Part shown: in pieces, positions 1 through 11,295 of the stretch
Numbering within the stretch: position 1 is the stretch's first letter
Layout: the number at the start of each line of letters is the position of its first letter
DNA from: an uncultured Bacteroidota bacterium
GTDB lineage: Bacteria > Bacteroidota > Bacteroidia > Flavobacteriales > Flavobacteriaceae
Assembly: GCA_902523635.1 (NCBI GenBank)
Contig: CABZAE010000001.1
Location: 124,001 to 188,000 of the forward strand
Length of the DNA stretch: 64,000 bases
Direction: 5' to 3'
Notes under the pieces: generated by a model
The model's database searches: none
What the model saw: only the letters and a program-made list of their open reading frames with translations
What the model was told of the DNA's origin: nothing
Made by a program: the position numbers and the translations under genes

Positions 1-900
1 AAAAATAAATTAATTGGACTGATTACTTTTCGAGATATTCAAAAGATTTTTTTAAAACCAGTTTCTAATAAAGACAAATTTGGAAGGCTTAAAGTTGCTG
101 CTGCTGTCGGAGTCTCCGATGATGCTATCGAAAGATGTGAATCACTTGTAAGTGCAGGGGTGGATGCTCTAGTTGTTGATACTGCTCATGGACACACCCG
201 TGGTGTCATTTCTGTATTAAAAAAAATAAAAAGCAAATTTCCTGAAATCGATGTTGTCGTTGGTAATATTGCAACAAAAGAAGCCGCCCAGTTTCTTGTA
301 AAAGCTGGTGCTGATGGAGTAAAAGTTGGTATTGGTCCTGGGTCTATATGTACAACTCGAATAATAGCTGGAGTTGGCTATCCACAACTTTCTGCCATTT
401 TTGATGTTTCAAGTGCATTGAAAGGAACTGATGTTGCTTTGATAGCAGATGGTGGAATAAAATATACTGGAGATATTACAAAAGCAATTGCTGCTGGAGC
501 TGATTGTGTTATGTTGGGTTCTCTTTTGGCAGGAACAAAAGAATCACCTGGTGAAACAATAATTTACGAAGGAAGAAAATATAAAACCTATCGAGGAATG
601 GGATCAATTGAAGCAATGGAAAAAGGAAGTAAAGAGCGTTATTTTCAAAACAAGGTTAATGATTCAACAAAATTAGTTCCAGAGGGTGTGGTTGGACGAG
701 TTCCATACAAAGGAGATCTTTTTGAAAGCATACATCAATTCACTGGAGGTATTCGATCTGGAATGGGCTATTGTGGATGTGAGAATATTAATGATTTGAA
801 AAACAATTCAAAGTTTGTTCAAATTACAGGATCCGGTCTACAAGAAAGCCATCCGCATAATGTTATGATTACAAAAGAGTCTCCTAATTATTCTAGATAA
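1..900 (+). CDS. guaB: IMP dehydrogenase, 5'-truncated at window edge
   Basis: Open frame from base 1 ([15 protein letters not shown]..., end of a CBS domain) into [32 protein letters not shown] and [10 protein letters not shown]; the track start at 160 is an internal codon. Confidence 0.96.
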   Translation, partial: KNKLIGLITFRDIQKIFLKPVSNKDKFGRLKVAAAVGVSDDAIERCESLVSAGVDALVVDTAHGHTRGVISVLKKIKSKFPEIDVVVGNIATKEAAQFLVKAGADGVKVGIGPGSICTTRIIAGVGYPQLSAIFDVSSALKGTDVALIADGGIKYTGDITKAIAAGADCVMLGSLLAGTKESPGETIIYEGRKYKTYRGMGSIEAMEKGSKERYFQNKVNDSTKLVPEGVVGRVPYKGDLFESIHQFTGGIRSGMGYCGCENINDLKNNSKFVQITGSGLQESHPHNVMITKESPNYSR

Positions 901-910
901 ACATTATATT

Positions 911-1765
911 TTGAAATTTAAGCGCTTCATAGTTTATCTTATTGTTTTTTTAATTTCAAGTTGTAATTTATTTGAAAATAAACCAGTACGCGCAATCGCA
1001 AAGTATAAATCAAATTATCTTTTTTTTGAGGATATTAAAAAATACATACCAAAAAATTTATCTGAAAAAGAAAGTTTAGTTTTGATCGAAAACGAGATAG
1101 CGAAGTGGGCAAAAAATCACATTTTGATTGAACAGGCCAATATAAATCTTGATAATGAAAAGAAAAATCAATTGTTGGTGATGGCAAAAGAATACAGTGA
1201 CGAATTATTTTCATTTCACTACAAAGAAAAAATTGTTAAATCTTTAATGGATACAGTTGTCAATCAAAATAGTATTGATGAATATTACAAACAAAATAAA
1301 ATTAACTATAAATTAAACGAGGATATAGTTAAGGCTAGATTTATTAAAATTTCAAATGAAAACTTTGAAATCCCAAATATTCGTAACAGATTTAGAAGGT
1401 TTAACAAATCAGATATTTCTTTTTTAGATTCCATATCACTACAATTCTCATCATATTCATTTAATGATTCAATATGGATTAACAAAGATGTTTTTTTTTC
1501 AAAATTCCCCGAAGTTAGAGATTATGTGAAAAATAATATTGTAAAAAAAAATTTATTTTACCAACTTGAAGACTCTTTGGAACTATATTTGATAAAAGTT
1601 AGTGAATCTGCTTTGAGAAATAACATCGCTCCCATAGATTATTTAGAGCCGACACTCAGACAGATTTTAGTAAATAAAAGAAAACTTGAATTCATAAGAA
1701 ATTTCGAAAATGAATTATACATCGACGCTATTCAAACTAAAGAACTTGAAATTTATGAGCAGTAA
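911..1765 (+). CDS. Lipoprotein, probable parvulin/SurA-type companion PPIase
   Basis: TTG start; lipobox-like LISSC; directly upstream of and overlapping a SurA-like gene. Confidence 0.7.
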   Translation: MKFKRFIVYLIVFLISSCNLFENKPVRAIAKYKSNYLFFEDIKKYIPKNLSEKESLVLIENEIAKWAKNHILIEQANINLDNEKKNQLLVMAKEYSDELFSFHYKEKIVKSLMDTVVNQNSIDEYYKQNKINYKLNEDIVKARFIKISNENFEIPNIRNRFRRFNKSDISFLDSISLQFSSYSFNDSIWINKDVFFSKFPEVRDYVKNNIVKKNLFYQLEDSLELYLIKVSESALRNNIAPIDYLEPTLRQILVNKRKLEFIRNFENELYIDAIQTKELEIYEQ

Positions 1766-3125
1766 CAATTTTAATATTGTTTTCTCTGTGATTATTTGTT
1801 TACTCTGTCAATCAGTGTTTTATGCTCAGGTTTCAAAATCCATCAAAATTGATGGAGTAGCTGCTGTTGTTGGAGATTATGTAATTCTTGAATCCGATGT
1901 GGATAAAACTTTGATTGACTTACAGTCTCAAGGAGTTTCGACAGAAAATATTGGAAGATGTAGTTTATTAGGAAAGTTGATGGAAGATAAATTATATGCT
2001 CATCACGCTGAACAAGACAGTCTAGAGGTTGATAATGGTCAAATTTATTCATATGTAGACAGGACAATCGAGTACTTTGTAGATCAACTGGGAAGCTTAG
2101 AAAAAGTTCTTGATTTTTATAAAAAATCCGATGAACAATCATTCAGAACTGAATTGTTCGAGATAAATAAATTAAACCAGTTATCACAAAAAATGCAGTC
2201 TCAAATAGTTGATGAAGTTGAAATAACACCTGAAGAAGTTAGACAATTTTTTAACTCAATACCTAAGTACGAAAGGCCAGTATTTGGTGCAGAGCTTGAA
2301 TTAGCACAGATTGTCATTAAGCCTCAAGTTTCAGAGGTAGACGAAAATAAAGTAGTCAAAAGGCTTGAAACAATCAAGTATGATATTGAATTTAATGGGT
2401 CTTCATTTGCAACAAAAGCAATATTATATTCCCAAGATCCAGGCTCAAGGTCTACAGGTGGCAAATACACATTGAATCGCAACCGCCCAAGATACGATAA
2501 GGACTTAAGAGATGTAGCATACAGACTTCGTGAAGGTGAGATTTCTGATCCTTTTCGAACTCAGTTTGGATGGCATATAGTTAAAGTAGAAAAAATAAGA
2601 GGTCAAGAGGTTGACATAAGACATATTTTATTGATTCCTGAAATTACAAATCAAGCTCTTATGGAAGCAAAAAGAAAAATTGATATAGTCAGAAAGAGAA
2701 TCGTTGATGGAGAGATTACATTTGAGGAAGCTGCAAAATCTGTTTCAGATGAAATAGAAACAAGAAATAATGGTGGCGTTTTGATTAACCCAACCACTGG
2801 TGACACAAGATTTGAACTCACTAAAATGGATCCAGTTTTGTACGGTCAGGCTCAAAGATTGAGAGATGGAGAAATAAGTGCACCACTTCTTGAAAAAGAT
2901 GAAAGAGGTATTCAAAAATATAAAATAATTAAGGTTAGTAACAGGTTTGATGAACACATTGCTGATTACTCTAAGGATTATATCAAAATAAAAGAGCTTG
3001 CACTTAGGGAAAAACAGTTAAAAGAAATTCAAGAATGGATGGCTGAAAAAATTGACGAAACTTACATAAACATTAATCAAGATAATCAGAATTGTAATTT
3101 TACTAACAAATGGGTAAAAAATTAG
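1755..3125 (+). CDS. SurA-like periplasmic peptidyl-prolyl isomerase
   Basis: Start moved to ATG 1755 (signal peptide); two parvulin-like segments (FGWHIVKVEKIRGQEVDIRHILLIP). Confidence 0.88.
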   Translation: MSSNNFNIVFSVIICLLCQSVFYAQVSKSIKIDGVAAVVGDYVILESDVDKTLIDLQSQGVSTENIGRCSLLGKLMEDKLYAHHAEQDSLEVDNGQIYSYVDRTIEYFVDQLGSLEKVLDFYKKSDEQSFRTELFEINKLNQLSQKMQSQIVDEVEITPEEVRQFFNSIPKYERPVFGAELELAQIVIKPQVSEVDENKVVKRLETIKYDIEFNGSSFATKAILYSQDPGSRSTGGKYTLNRNRPRYDKDLRDVAYRLREGEISDPFRTQFGWHIVKVEKIRGQEVDIRHILLIPEITNQALMEAKRKIDIVRKRIVDGEITFEEAAKSVSDEIETRNNGGVLINPTTGDTRFELTKMDPVLYGQAQRLRDGEISAPLLEKDERGIQKYKIIKVSNRFDEHIADYSKDYIKIKELALREKQLKEIQEWMAEKIDETYININQDNQNCNFTNKWVKN

Positions 3126-6100
3126 TATCCTTTTTAATCTCTACAAAATTCACCGCCATCTTATTTGTTTTATTTCCTCTTTCCATGGGAATTGGAACTT
3201 TTGTTGAGAGCTACTATAACACAACAACTGCAAAAATACTAATATACAATGCTTGGTGGTTTGAATTAATGATGGTTTTTTTTGTTATTAATTTTGCATT
3301 TAACATCAAGAGATACAATTTACTTACTTTCAAAAAATGGCCAATTTTATTGTTACACCTATCTTGGATATTGATAATTTTAGGTGCAGGTGTAACAAGA
3401 TATATAGGTTATGAAGGTGTAATGCCGATAAGAGAGAATACCTCTTCCAATAAATTTCTTTCTGAAGAAACATATCTTACAGTTTTAGTTGATGGAGAAC
3501 TTAATGGAGTGCCTGTGAGAAGAGGTCTTGAAGATGAGTTTTTATTTTCAGAAGCAACCAACAATTATTTTATTTGGAATTACGATTTTCAGGGTCAGGA
3601 CTTTTCAATAGAATTTGAGGACTTTTATGAAAATGCAAAAGAGGATGTAATAGAAAAAGAAAGTGGTGAGCAGTATTTAAAAATTGTTGAAGCGAGTGAT
3701 GGTACAAGGCATGAACATTTTTTGAAATCTGGCCAAGTAACAAGTTTACACAATATCTTATTTGCATTAGATAAACAAACTGAGGGAGCGATAAATATTA
3801 CAACCAAAAATGGGAAATTATTCATAGAAAGTCCATTTGAGGGAAGTTATATGAAAATGTCTGATCAAAGTCAAGGAACTTTAATTAAAGATCAAGATGA
3901 AGTTTTAATGCTTAGATCTTTATATAATGTTGCAGGCTTACAGTTTGTTTTTCCAGATGGAATAATTGAGGGTGATTTTGAAGTGGTTCGTTCAAATGAG
4001 GAATCTTCTCAACAGGGTCTTGTTGTAAGAATTTCCACTATGAATCAATCCAAAGTAATTGGTATACTTGGAGGAAAAGGAATTGTAAATATTCCAAAAA
4101 AAATAAATGTTGGAAACCTTGACTTTTCATTAACATATGGGTCTTTAGAAAAGACATTACCATTTAATATCAGACTTAATGATTTTATTGCTGAAAAGTA
4201 TCCTGGAACTGAAAAAAGCTATAGTAGTTTCAAAAGTAAAGTCAGTGTAATAGATGAAACAAATTTTGATTATGAAATTTATATGAACCATATTTTAAAT
4301 TATAAGGGATATAGATTTTTTCAAGCATCTTTTGATCCTGATGAGAAGGGGACGGTGCTATCGGTGAACCACGACTTTTACGGTACCTTGTTAACTTATG
4401 TAGGCTATATTTTACTATATGCCGGATTAATGGGAGTTATGTTCTTTGGAAAAACTAGGTTTATAGATTTAGCTAAAAAGTTAGAGAAATTAAGACTTAG
4501 AAAAAAGGCATTATATTTTATTATTGGATTAGTTTCTTTACAATCAATATCTCAAGAAAATCACTCCCACAGTCAAAGTCAACTAAAAACTTTAGATCTT
4601 TTTAACTCAGATACTCAAGTTTCTTATGAACATGCTGCAGAATTCGGAAGTTTAGTGATACAGGATGCCGGAGGTCGTATGAAACCACTTAATACTTTTG
4701 CCTCTGAACTTTTGAGAAAGGTTAGCAAATCTGATACTTTCAAAGATTTAAGTGCAGATCAGGTACTAATTTCGATTTTAAAAAACCCTCTTTCATGGTA
4801 CAATACACCTATTATTTATCTAAAAAGAGGAAACGATAGTTTGAGAAAAATTGTTGGTAGGGAAAAGAAAGATAAATATGCTGCATTCGTTGATTTTTTT
4901 GATGAAAATGGAAATTATAAAATTTCATCACAGCTAGAAAGTGCATATAAGGCTTCATTGCCAAATCAGTTTCAAAAAGATTTTATTGAAACTGATAGAA
5001 AAGTAAATTTACTATTTTCAGCTTTTGAGGGTAAAATTCTAAGAATTTTCCCAATACCTAATCATCCAAACAATAAGTGGATTTCTTTTTCTGAAAATGA
5101 TACAGATCAGTTTCAGGGAGTTGATTCTTTGTATGTAAAAAATGTTCTACCATTATACTTTTCAACCTTAGACAGTGACATAAAGACAGGAGATTATGAA
5201 AACTCAAAAAAACTAATTGAAAGTATAAAAGGTTTTCAAACTAAATATGGTTCACAAGTTTTACCAAGCGAGGATAAAATCAAAGCAGAAATTTACTATA
5301 ATAAATATGATATTTTTAAAAGACTTTTTAGCTGGTACATGTATGCAGGTGTTTTAATGTTTGTTTTTTTGATTTTCCAAATATTCTATGAAAATTCATA
5401 TTTGAAGTATTTAATAAATTTTTCGAAGTATTCAATCATTGCTTTATTCATTATTCATACAGTCGGCTTAATAGCCAGAGCTTATGTTTCTGGTCATGCA
5501 CCATGGAGTGATGCTTACGAGTCCATGATTTATGTTGCCTGGGCGACAGTTGGTATTGGTCTAGCATTCGGAAGAAAGTCTGATTTAACTATTGCAGCTA
5601 CTTCTTTTGTTTCCTCAATGATATTAATGATTGCTCATTGGAATTGGATGGATCCTGAAATAGCCAATCTTGTTCCAGTATTGGATAGTTATTGGTTAAT
5701 GATCCATGTTTCTGTTATTGTTGGAAGCTACGGGCCATTTACCCTGAGCATGATTCTGGGAATTGTATCATTAATTTTGATAATGATAACCAACCAAAAA
5801 AACAAAAAGAAAATTGATTTAAACCTTCAGGAACTAACCATTATTAATGAACTCTCTTTAACAGTTGGATTGATTATGTTAACAATTGGAAATTTTCTTG
5901 GTGGACAATGGGCTAATGAAAGTTGGGGTAGATATTGGGGTTGGGACCCCAAAGAAACTTGGGCGCTTATAAGTATAATGATTTATGCATTTGTTCTGCA
6001 TATGAGGTTAATACCAGGTTTAAAAGGGAAGTGGATTTTTAATTTAATGTCAATAGTAGCCTTTGCATCAATTATGATGACATATTTTGGTGTTAATTTT

Positions 6101-6232
6101 TACTTAACTGGCCTTCATTCATATGCGAGTGGAGATAAGGTAATCACACCAGATTTTGTTTATTATTCAATGCTATTTGTTTTTATATTAGGAACATTCT
6201 CTTTTTTGAAATACAAAAAATATTATAAATGA
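3110..6232 (+). CDS. Fused CcsBA-type cytochrome c biogenesis protein
   Basis: 1040 aa, multiple TM segments, C-terminal WWD-like motif GGQWANESWGRYWGWDPKETWALI. Confidence 0.92.
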   Translation: MGKKLVSFLISTKFTAILFVLFPLSMGIGTFVESYYNTTTAKILIYNAWWFELMMVFFVINFAFNIKRYNLLTFKKWPILLLHLSWILIILGAGVTRYIGYEGVMPIRENTSSNKFLSEETYLTVLVDGELNGVPVRRGLEDEFLFSEATNNYFIWNYDFQGQDFSIEFEDFYENAKEDVIEKESGEQYLKIVEASDGTRHEHFLKSGQVTSLHNILFALDKQTEGAINITTKNGKLFIESPFEGSYMKMSDQSQGTLIKDQDEVLMLRSLYNVAGLQFVFPDGIIEGDFEVVRSNEESSQQGLVVRISTMNQSKVIGILGGKGIVNIPKKINVGNLDFSLTYGSLEKTLPFNIRLNDFIAEKYPGTEKSYSSFKSKVSVIDETNFDYEIYMNHILNYKGYRFFQASFDPDEKGTVLSVNHDFYGTLLTYVGYILLYAGLMGVMFFGKTRFIDLAKKLEKLRLRKKALYFIIGLVSLQSISQENHSHSQSQLKTLDLFNSDTQVSYEHAAEFGSLVIQDAGGRMKPLNTFASELLRKVSKSDTFKDLSADQVLISILKNPLSWYNTPIIYLKRGNDSLRKIVGREKKDKYAAFVDFFDENGNYKISSQLESAYKASLPNQFQKDFIETDRKVNLLFSAFEGKILRIFPIPNHPNNKWISFSENDTDQFQGVDSLYVKNVLPLYFSTLDSDIKTGDYENSKKLIESIKGFQTKYGSQVLPSEDKIKAEIYYNKYDIFKRLFSWYMYAGVLMFVFLIFQIFYENSYLKYLINFSKYSIIALFIIHTVGLIARAYVSGHAPWSDAYESMIYVAWATVGIGLAFGRKSDLTIAATSFVSSMILMIAHWNWMDPEIANLVPVLDSYWLMIHVSVIVGSYGPFTLSMILGIVSLILIMITNQKNKKKIDLNLQELTIINELSLTVGLIMLTIGNFLGGQWANESWGRYWGWDPKETWALISIMIYAFVLHMRLIPGLKGKWIFNLMSIVAFASIMMTYFGVNFYLTGLHSYASGDKVITPDFVYYSMLFVFILGTFSFLKYKKYYK

Positions 6233-6417
6233 CAAATAATAGAAATTGGTTTTTGAAATCTTTGTTGGGAATTATAGTTTTTAGTGCTGGATTGTGTGTT
6301 TTTGGAGAGGCCCTAACATTGAAAAATTCTGAGCAATCTTGGTTTTTAATAGGTACATTAGCACTGGTAATGATTAATTCGGGGTTATGTATAATGATCT
6401 CAGCTAATTTGAAATAA
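6229..6417 (+). CDS. Small two-TM membrane protein
   Basis: 62 aa, overlaps flanking CDS stops by a few bases on the same strand. Confidence 0.65.
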   Translation: MTNNRNWFLKSLLGIIVFSAGLCVFGEALTLKNSEQSWFLIGTLALVMINSGLCIMISANLK

Positions 6418-7055
6418 TGACAAGTCTTATTTTTTTTAAAAGATTCATCTTTATTGCTTTAATACTTTTTTGTATAGAAAACACATATGGTCAGATTGAA
6501 AATACACAAAGAAAAATCCAGTTACTTCCTCCACTGTCAACTGGAATTAATAATTTAAAAATATCTCCAGTTAATCCTAACTATTTTTCACCAACTGAGG
6601 TTTCCTTGGATAAAAAACAAGATAAAAAGTCAATATTTGAAAGTGAAACTTTTTTAGATCCTGCTGATATTTATTTAAAAAGAAATAAAAAGAATGAAAA
6701 AAAATCAAATCAAGGATATAGTAAAAAAGAGTATTTAGGTGATGTTAAAACTAGGTCTGATGATGTTAATATAATTTGTAGAGACTTTGAATATGTAGAT
6801 GGTGATCGTGTTAGAATCTTAGTTAATGATTCAATAGTTATAAATAATTTAATGCTTGATTCAGACTTCTCGGGTTTTAAATTACCTCTTATCAAAGGTT
6901 TTAATAAAATTGATTTTACTGCGCTCAACCAGGGAAGTTCGGGTCCTAATACTGCTGAACTTAGATTATATGATGATAAAAATCAGATGATCTCTTCTAA
7001 TAAATGGAATCTTGCTACTGGAGGAACAGCAACATTTATTATAGTTAAAGAGTAA
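6417..7055 (+). CDS. Secreted hypothetical protein
   Basis: N-terminal signal peptide; coupled to upstream gene. Confidence 0.75.
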   Translation: MTSLIFFKRFIFIALILFCIENTYGQIENTQRKIQLLPPLSTGINNLKISPVNPNYFSPTEVSLDKKQDKKSIFESETFLDPADIYLKRNKKNEKKSNQGYSKKEYLGDVKTRSDDVNIICRDFEYVDGDRVRILVNDSIVINNLMLDSDFSGFKLPLIKGFNKIDFTALNQGSSGPNTAELRLYDDKNQMISSNKWNLATGGTATFIIVKE

Positions 7056-7056
7056 G

Positions 7057-8115
7057 TCAATAGTAATGTTCAATTTTGTTTTTTTGAATTGCTTGCCAAC
7101 CAAGTTTAAATAATAATCTTGTCATTAAATTTAGGTCTTTAAATTTCTCATCTTTGGTGTGACCTTTTTTATATCTGTAAAATATTTGTTGTACGATAAC
7201 AGATAATTTGAAAAGTCCATAAACATAATAAAAAATTAAATCTTTAATTTTAATCTTTCTCCTAGATTCGTACATACTTACAAGCTCCATTCTAGTGGGA
7301 TTTCCAGCGTTTACAGTAGGGTAATCTAAAATACCTTTAATATTTTTATGATCCGATTCGATAGTCCAATAAGCAAGTGATGTTCCAAAATCCATTAAAG
7401 GATCACCGATTGTACACATTTCCCAATCTAAAATTGCATTAACTGAATTAAATGATTTATCGAAAACTATATTATCATATTTGTAATCATTGTGAATTAG
7501 ACAATGATCATATTTTCTTGGTTTATTCCTATCTAACCAACCTATGATTTTTCTTGACTCATCAATGTTTTCTGTTTCAGATTTAATATACTGTGTACTC
7601 CAATTTTTAATTTGTCTTTCAACGTATCCATTGGGTTTTCCAATCTTATCTAAACCCATTTTCTTGAAATTAATTTCATGAATTTGTACAATGTTTTCAA
7701 TCCACATCTTAGAAATAAACTGGTATTGCTGCGCTGTTAGATTTTTAGAAAGAGGATTATTTTTTGTGAGGATAATTCCATTTATATTTTCCATCAAATA
7801 AAATGGAGCACCTAAAATTGAAATATCTTTTGAAAAAAAATAAACTTTTGGGATCTTTAGCGAACTGTTTCTTAATGACGATAGTACCCTAAACTCCCTT
7901 TCCATATCATGTCCAAATCTCGCTCCTTTGGGAGGCATTCTCAAAACTAATTCTTTGTTTTCAAATTTTATAAGATATGTGAGATTTGAGAATCCATTAT
8001 TAAATTGTAAAATTTTTAATTTGTTATAATGATTTGAAAGAAGTCCACTTTCAAATAAAAATTTTTTTAGAGACTCACTATTTATTTCCTCTCCCTTTCT
8101 TACCTCTTGTATCAT
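7057..8115 (-). CDS. APH-family phosphotransferase (ACAD10/11 kinase-domain-like, LvaA-like)
   Basis: VRKGEE N-terminus, GFSNLTYLI...[20 protein letters not shown] and [15 protein letters not shown] kinase motifs. Confidence 0.88.
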   Translation of the reverse strand: MIQEVRKGEEINSESLKKFLFESGLLSNHYNKLKILQFNNGFSNLTYLIKFENKELVLRMPPKGARFGHDMEREFRVLSSLRNSSLKIPKVYFFSKDISILGAPFYLMENINGIILTKNNPLSKNLTAQQYQFISKMWIENIVQIHEINFKKMGLDKIGKPNGYVERQIKNWSTQYIKSETENIDESRKIIGWLDRNKPRKYDHCLIHNDYKYDNIVFDKSFNSVNAILDWEMCTIGDPLMDFGTSLAYWTIESDHKNIKGILDYPTVNAGNPTRMELVSMYESRRKIKIKDLIFYYVYGLFKLSVIVQQIFYRYKKGHTKDEKFKDLNLMTRLLFKLGWQAIQKNKIEHYY

Positions 8116-9325
8116 TTTTTTGATTGTACAATTTTATTAGATTTCTTCCTAGTTGGTACATATGTACTTCATCTGGTCCATCAGCAAGTCTAATTGCTCT
8201 AGCATATACGTAAAATGATGCCAAGGGAGTATCTTGAGAAACGCCTAAACCTCCGTGCGCTTGGATTGATCTATCAATAACTTTACAAGCCATTTTTGGA
8301 ATTGCAATTTTAATCATTGAAATTTGATTCATGGCTGCCTTAGCACCAAATCTATCAATCTTATATGCTGTTGACAATGTTAGTAATCTGGCTTGATCAA
8401 TTTCACATGCTGATTTTGCAATGTCTTGACGAATACTACTGTAATCTTTTAATTTTTTTCCAAAGGTTTGTCTTTCATTAACCCTTGAACACATTAACTC
8501 AAGTGATCTTTGCGCTGCTCCTATAAGTCTCATACAATGATGAATTCTTCCAGGGCCAAGCCTTCCTTGAGCTATTTCAAAACCTCTCCCTTCACCAAGT
8601 ATTAAATTCTCTTTCGGAACTTTTACATTATTCAATTCGATCTCAGCGTGACCCTCTGGAGAGTCAAAATAGCCAAAAACACTCAACGGTCTTAAAATTT
8701 TTATTCCCTTGGCATCCGACGGAATAATTATCATACTTTGTTGAGAGTGTCTCTCAGCATTAAAATCTGTTTTACCCATAAGAATATAAAAAGATGTCTT
8801 AGGATTCATTCCCCCGGAAGACCACCATTTTTTTCCATTAATAACATATTCATTTCCATTTCTAATTATTGAAGTTTCGATATTTGTTGCGTCTGAGGAA
8901 GCTACATCAGGTTCTGTCATAAGGAAAGCAGATCTAATATCACCGTTCATGAGTGGTTCAAGCCATTTCTTTTTTTGAAAACCATTACCATACTTTGCAA
9001 GAACTTCCATGTTTCCGGTATCTGGGGCTGAACAATTGAATATCTCCGATGAAAATGAACATCTACCCATTATTTCAGCAAGTGGAGCATACTCAAGATT
9101 GGTCAGCCCTGGACTTAATTTACCATACTCAACTGGAAGAAAAAGATTCCAAAGTCCTTCTTTTTTGGCAATCTTTTTGAGTTCTTCAATTTTTACTGAA
9201 TTTTTCCAATCATTTTTTGTTCTATGTTCAATAATTTCTTTTTCTATGGGAAGTATATTTTTATCCATGAACAATTTCAAATGTTCTTGAATTTTTAAAG
9301 ATTTTTCAGAATATTCAAAATTCAT
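8078..9325 (-). CDS. Acyl-CoA dehydrogenase (ACAD10/11-like)
   Basis: ACAD motifs [41 protein letters not shown]. Confidence 0.93.
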   Translation of the reverse strand: MNFEYSEKSLKIQEHLKLFMDKNILPIEKEIIEHRTKNDWKNSVKIEELKKIAKKEGLWNLFLPVEYGKLSPGLTNLEYAPLAEIMGRCSFSSEIFNCSAPDTGNMEVLAKYGNGFQKKKWLEPLMNGDIRSAFLMTEPDVASSDATNIETSIIRNGNEYVINGKKWWSSGGMNPKTSFYILMGKTDFNAERHSQQSMIIIPSDAKGIKILRPLSVFGYFDSPEGHAEIELNNVKVPKENLILGEGRGFEIAQGRLGPGRIHHCMRLIGAAQRSLELMCSRVNERQTFGKKLKDYSSIRQDIAKSACEIDQARLLTLSTAYKIDRFGAKAAMNQISMIKIAIPKMACKVIDRSIQAHGGLGVSQDTPLASFYVYARAIRLADGPDEVHMYQLGRNLIKLYNQKNDTRGKKGRGNK

Positions 9326-9423
9326 ATTTTGACTTTTCTTGGTTTGTTTAATATTTATTTATTTATTGAGAGAATTGATAACTATATTAGCCTCTCACTA
9401 AAATACCCTTTTAATCTTAAATT

Positions 9424-11295
9424 TTGAAATCAATACTATCCAAGTTTAATGATTACGTTAATAAACGCTACAATCAAAATCTTGTAAAATATGATGATCT
9501 ACACCTTTGGAGCATTTCAAATCTCTCTTATTTTTGGAAATCAATTGTTGATTTTTTTAAAATAGAATTCGATTCTAAACCAAAATCAGTGTTTCAAAAT
9601 AATAAAGATTTTTTAAATGTGAATTGGTTTCAAGGTTCCAAAATAAGTTATTCAAAAAATGTTTTTAGAAATACTAACAATTCTAAGCCCGCCATAAAAT
9701 TTCAAGATGAGAGTGGGTTTTACACTGAAATATCTTGGGATTCATTAAAATCAAAAACTCTTGAGTTTCAAAAAGTTTTAATAAATAATAATATCAAAAA
9801 AGGGGATAGGGTTGTGGCTTATTGTTCAAATAGACCCGAGGTCATTGCTGCCTTTTTGGCTGTTAATTCATTGGGTGCAATCTGGTCATCATGTTCCCCT
9901 GATTTCGGTTTTGAATCTGTTAAAGAACGTTTTAATCAACTACAACCAAAACTTCTATTATATCATGAAGAGTATAAATACAAAGGAAATAGTTATAGTT
10001 TGAAATATAAAGCAGATAAAATAAAAAATTCCATCAGATCAATTCAGGCTAAGATTAATCTTAATGAATTTTCAACTTTTAAAACAAAGGTTGAAATATA
10101 TGAGTTTCATTATGAGTCTGTTGATTTCAATCATCCTATTTGGATATTATTTTCATCAGGTACCACAGGAAAACCTAAAGCCATTACCCATGGTACGGGA
10201 ATGATGATATTAGAACACTGTAAGGCTCTGGGTATACACCAAAATGTATCCAAATCAGATAATTTTTTTTGGTATTCAACAACTGGGTGGATGATGTGGA
10301 ATTATTCCCTGAGCTGTCTCTTGTTAGGCACAACACTCTGTTTGTATGATGGACCATCAAATTTTCCTGACTCGGGTGTAATATGGAGATTTGCTGAGAA
10401 ATCACAAATTAATCATTTTGGTCATGGTGCAACCTATTTCCAAAATTTGGTTAATAACGTTCCGGTTGAAGTTGAAAGTCAAGGTTCAGCAAATTTGAAA
10501 TCAATTGGTTCCACAGGTTCCCCGCTATTTGCTGAAACCCATTTGAAACTGAATAACTTATTCCCTATGAGTCATATAATTTCTCTTAGCGGCGGAACCG
10601 ATGTTTGCACTGCTTTTATTGGAGGAAATCCCAACAAAAAATCAAAACCTGGAGAAATACAATGTAAAATGCTTGGAGCTAGTATTGAAGTTTGGGATCA
10701 TAATGGAAAAAAAATTATAAATAAAATGGGTGAATTAGTTATTACAAAGCCATTAATTAGTATGCCTTTATTTTTCTGGGATGACCCTAAAAATAAAAGG
10801 ATCAATGAAAGTTATTTTTCAAAATTTTCTGGGATTTGGAATCATGGAGATTGGGCTACAGAGACAAAATCTGGTAGTTTTATTGTTCATGGCAGGTCAG
10901 ATTCTACATTAAATAGGTTTGGAGTTAGAATCGGTACATCTGAAATATACAGTACACTTGAAAATTTAGATTACATAAATGATAGTTTGGTTATTCATCT
11001 TGATTCAGAAATCGACAAGTTATTACTGTTTATTCAAACAGGATCTAAAATAGATAAAGTTAATATTAAAAAAGTAATAAGAGATAAATGCTCGCCAAGA
11101 CATGTACCTGATCTCATATTTGAGGTTCCACAAATTCCTTATACGATAAGTGGAAAAAAAGTGGAAGTTCCAATAAAAAAATTACTTATGGGGTACAATC
11201 CAAATCTGGCATTAAGTTTGGATTCACTTAGAAACCCTGAATCAATTGATTGGTTTACTGATTTTTATTTAAATTTCTTTAATAGTTCAGCTTGA
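9424..11295 (+). CDS. Acetoacetyl-CoA synthetase
   Basis: AMP-ligase motif ILFSSGTTGKPKAITHG, FFWYSTTGWMMWN, ISLSGGTDVCTAFIGG; TTG start. Confidence 0.88.
   Translation: MKSILSKFNDYVNKRYNQNLVKYDDLHLWSISNLSYFWKSIVDFFKIEFDSKPKSVFQNNKDFLNVNWFQGSKISYSKNVFRNTNNSKPAIKFQDESGFYTEISWDSLKSKTLEFQKVLINNNIKKGDRVVAYCSNRPEVIAAFLAVNSLGAIWSSCSPDFGFESVKERFNQLQPKLLLYHEEYKYKGNSYSLKYKADKIKNSIRSIQAKINLNEFSTFKTKVEIYEFHYESVDFNHPIWILFSSGTTGKPKAITHGTGMMILEHCKALGIHQNVSKSDNFFWYSTTGWMMWNYSLSCLLLGTTLCLYDGPSNFPDSGVIWRFAEKSQINHFGHGATYFQNLVNNVPVEVESQGSANLKSIGSTGSPLFAETHLKLNNLFPMSHIISLSGGTDVCTAFIGGNPNKKSKPGEIQCKMLGASIEVWDHNGKKIINKMGELVITKPLISMPLFFWDDPKNKRINESYFSKFSGIWNHGDWATETKSGSFIVHGRSDSTLNRFGVRIGTSEIYSTLENLDYINDSLVIHLDSEIDKLLLFIQTGSKIDKVNIKKVIRDKCSPRHVPDLIFEVPQIPYTISGKKVEVPIKKLLMGYNPNLALSLDSLRNPESIDWFTDFYLNFFNSSA

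Noticed and set aside
1843-2142. Antisense ORF of 99 aa inside the SurA-like gene
   Set aside because: Low-complexity translation (LHNLQQQQLLHQF) shadowing a clear coding gene; the same applies to most antisense track ORFs such as 3570-3825, 9009-9290, 17836-18201 and 24487-24909.
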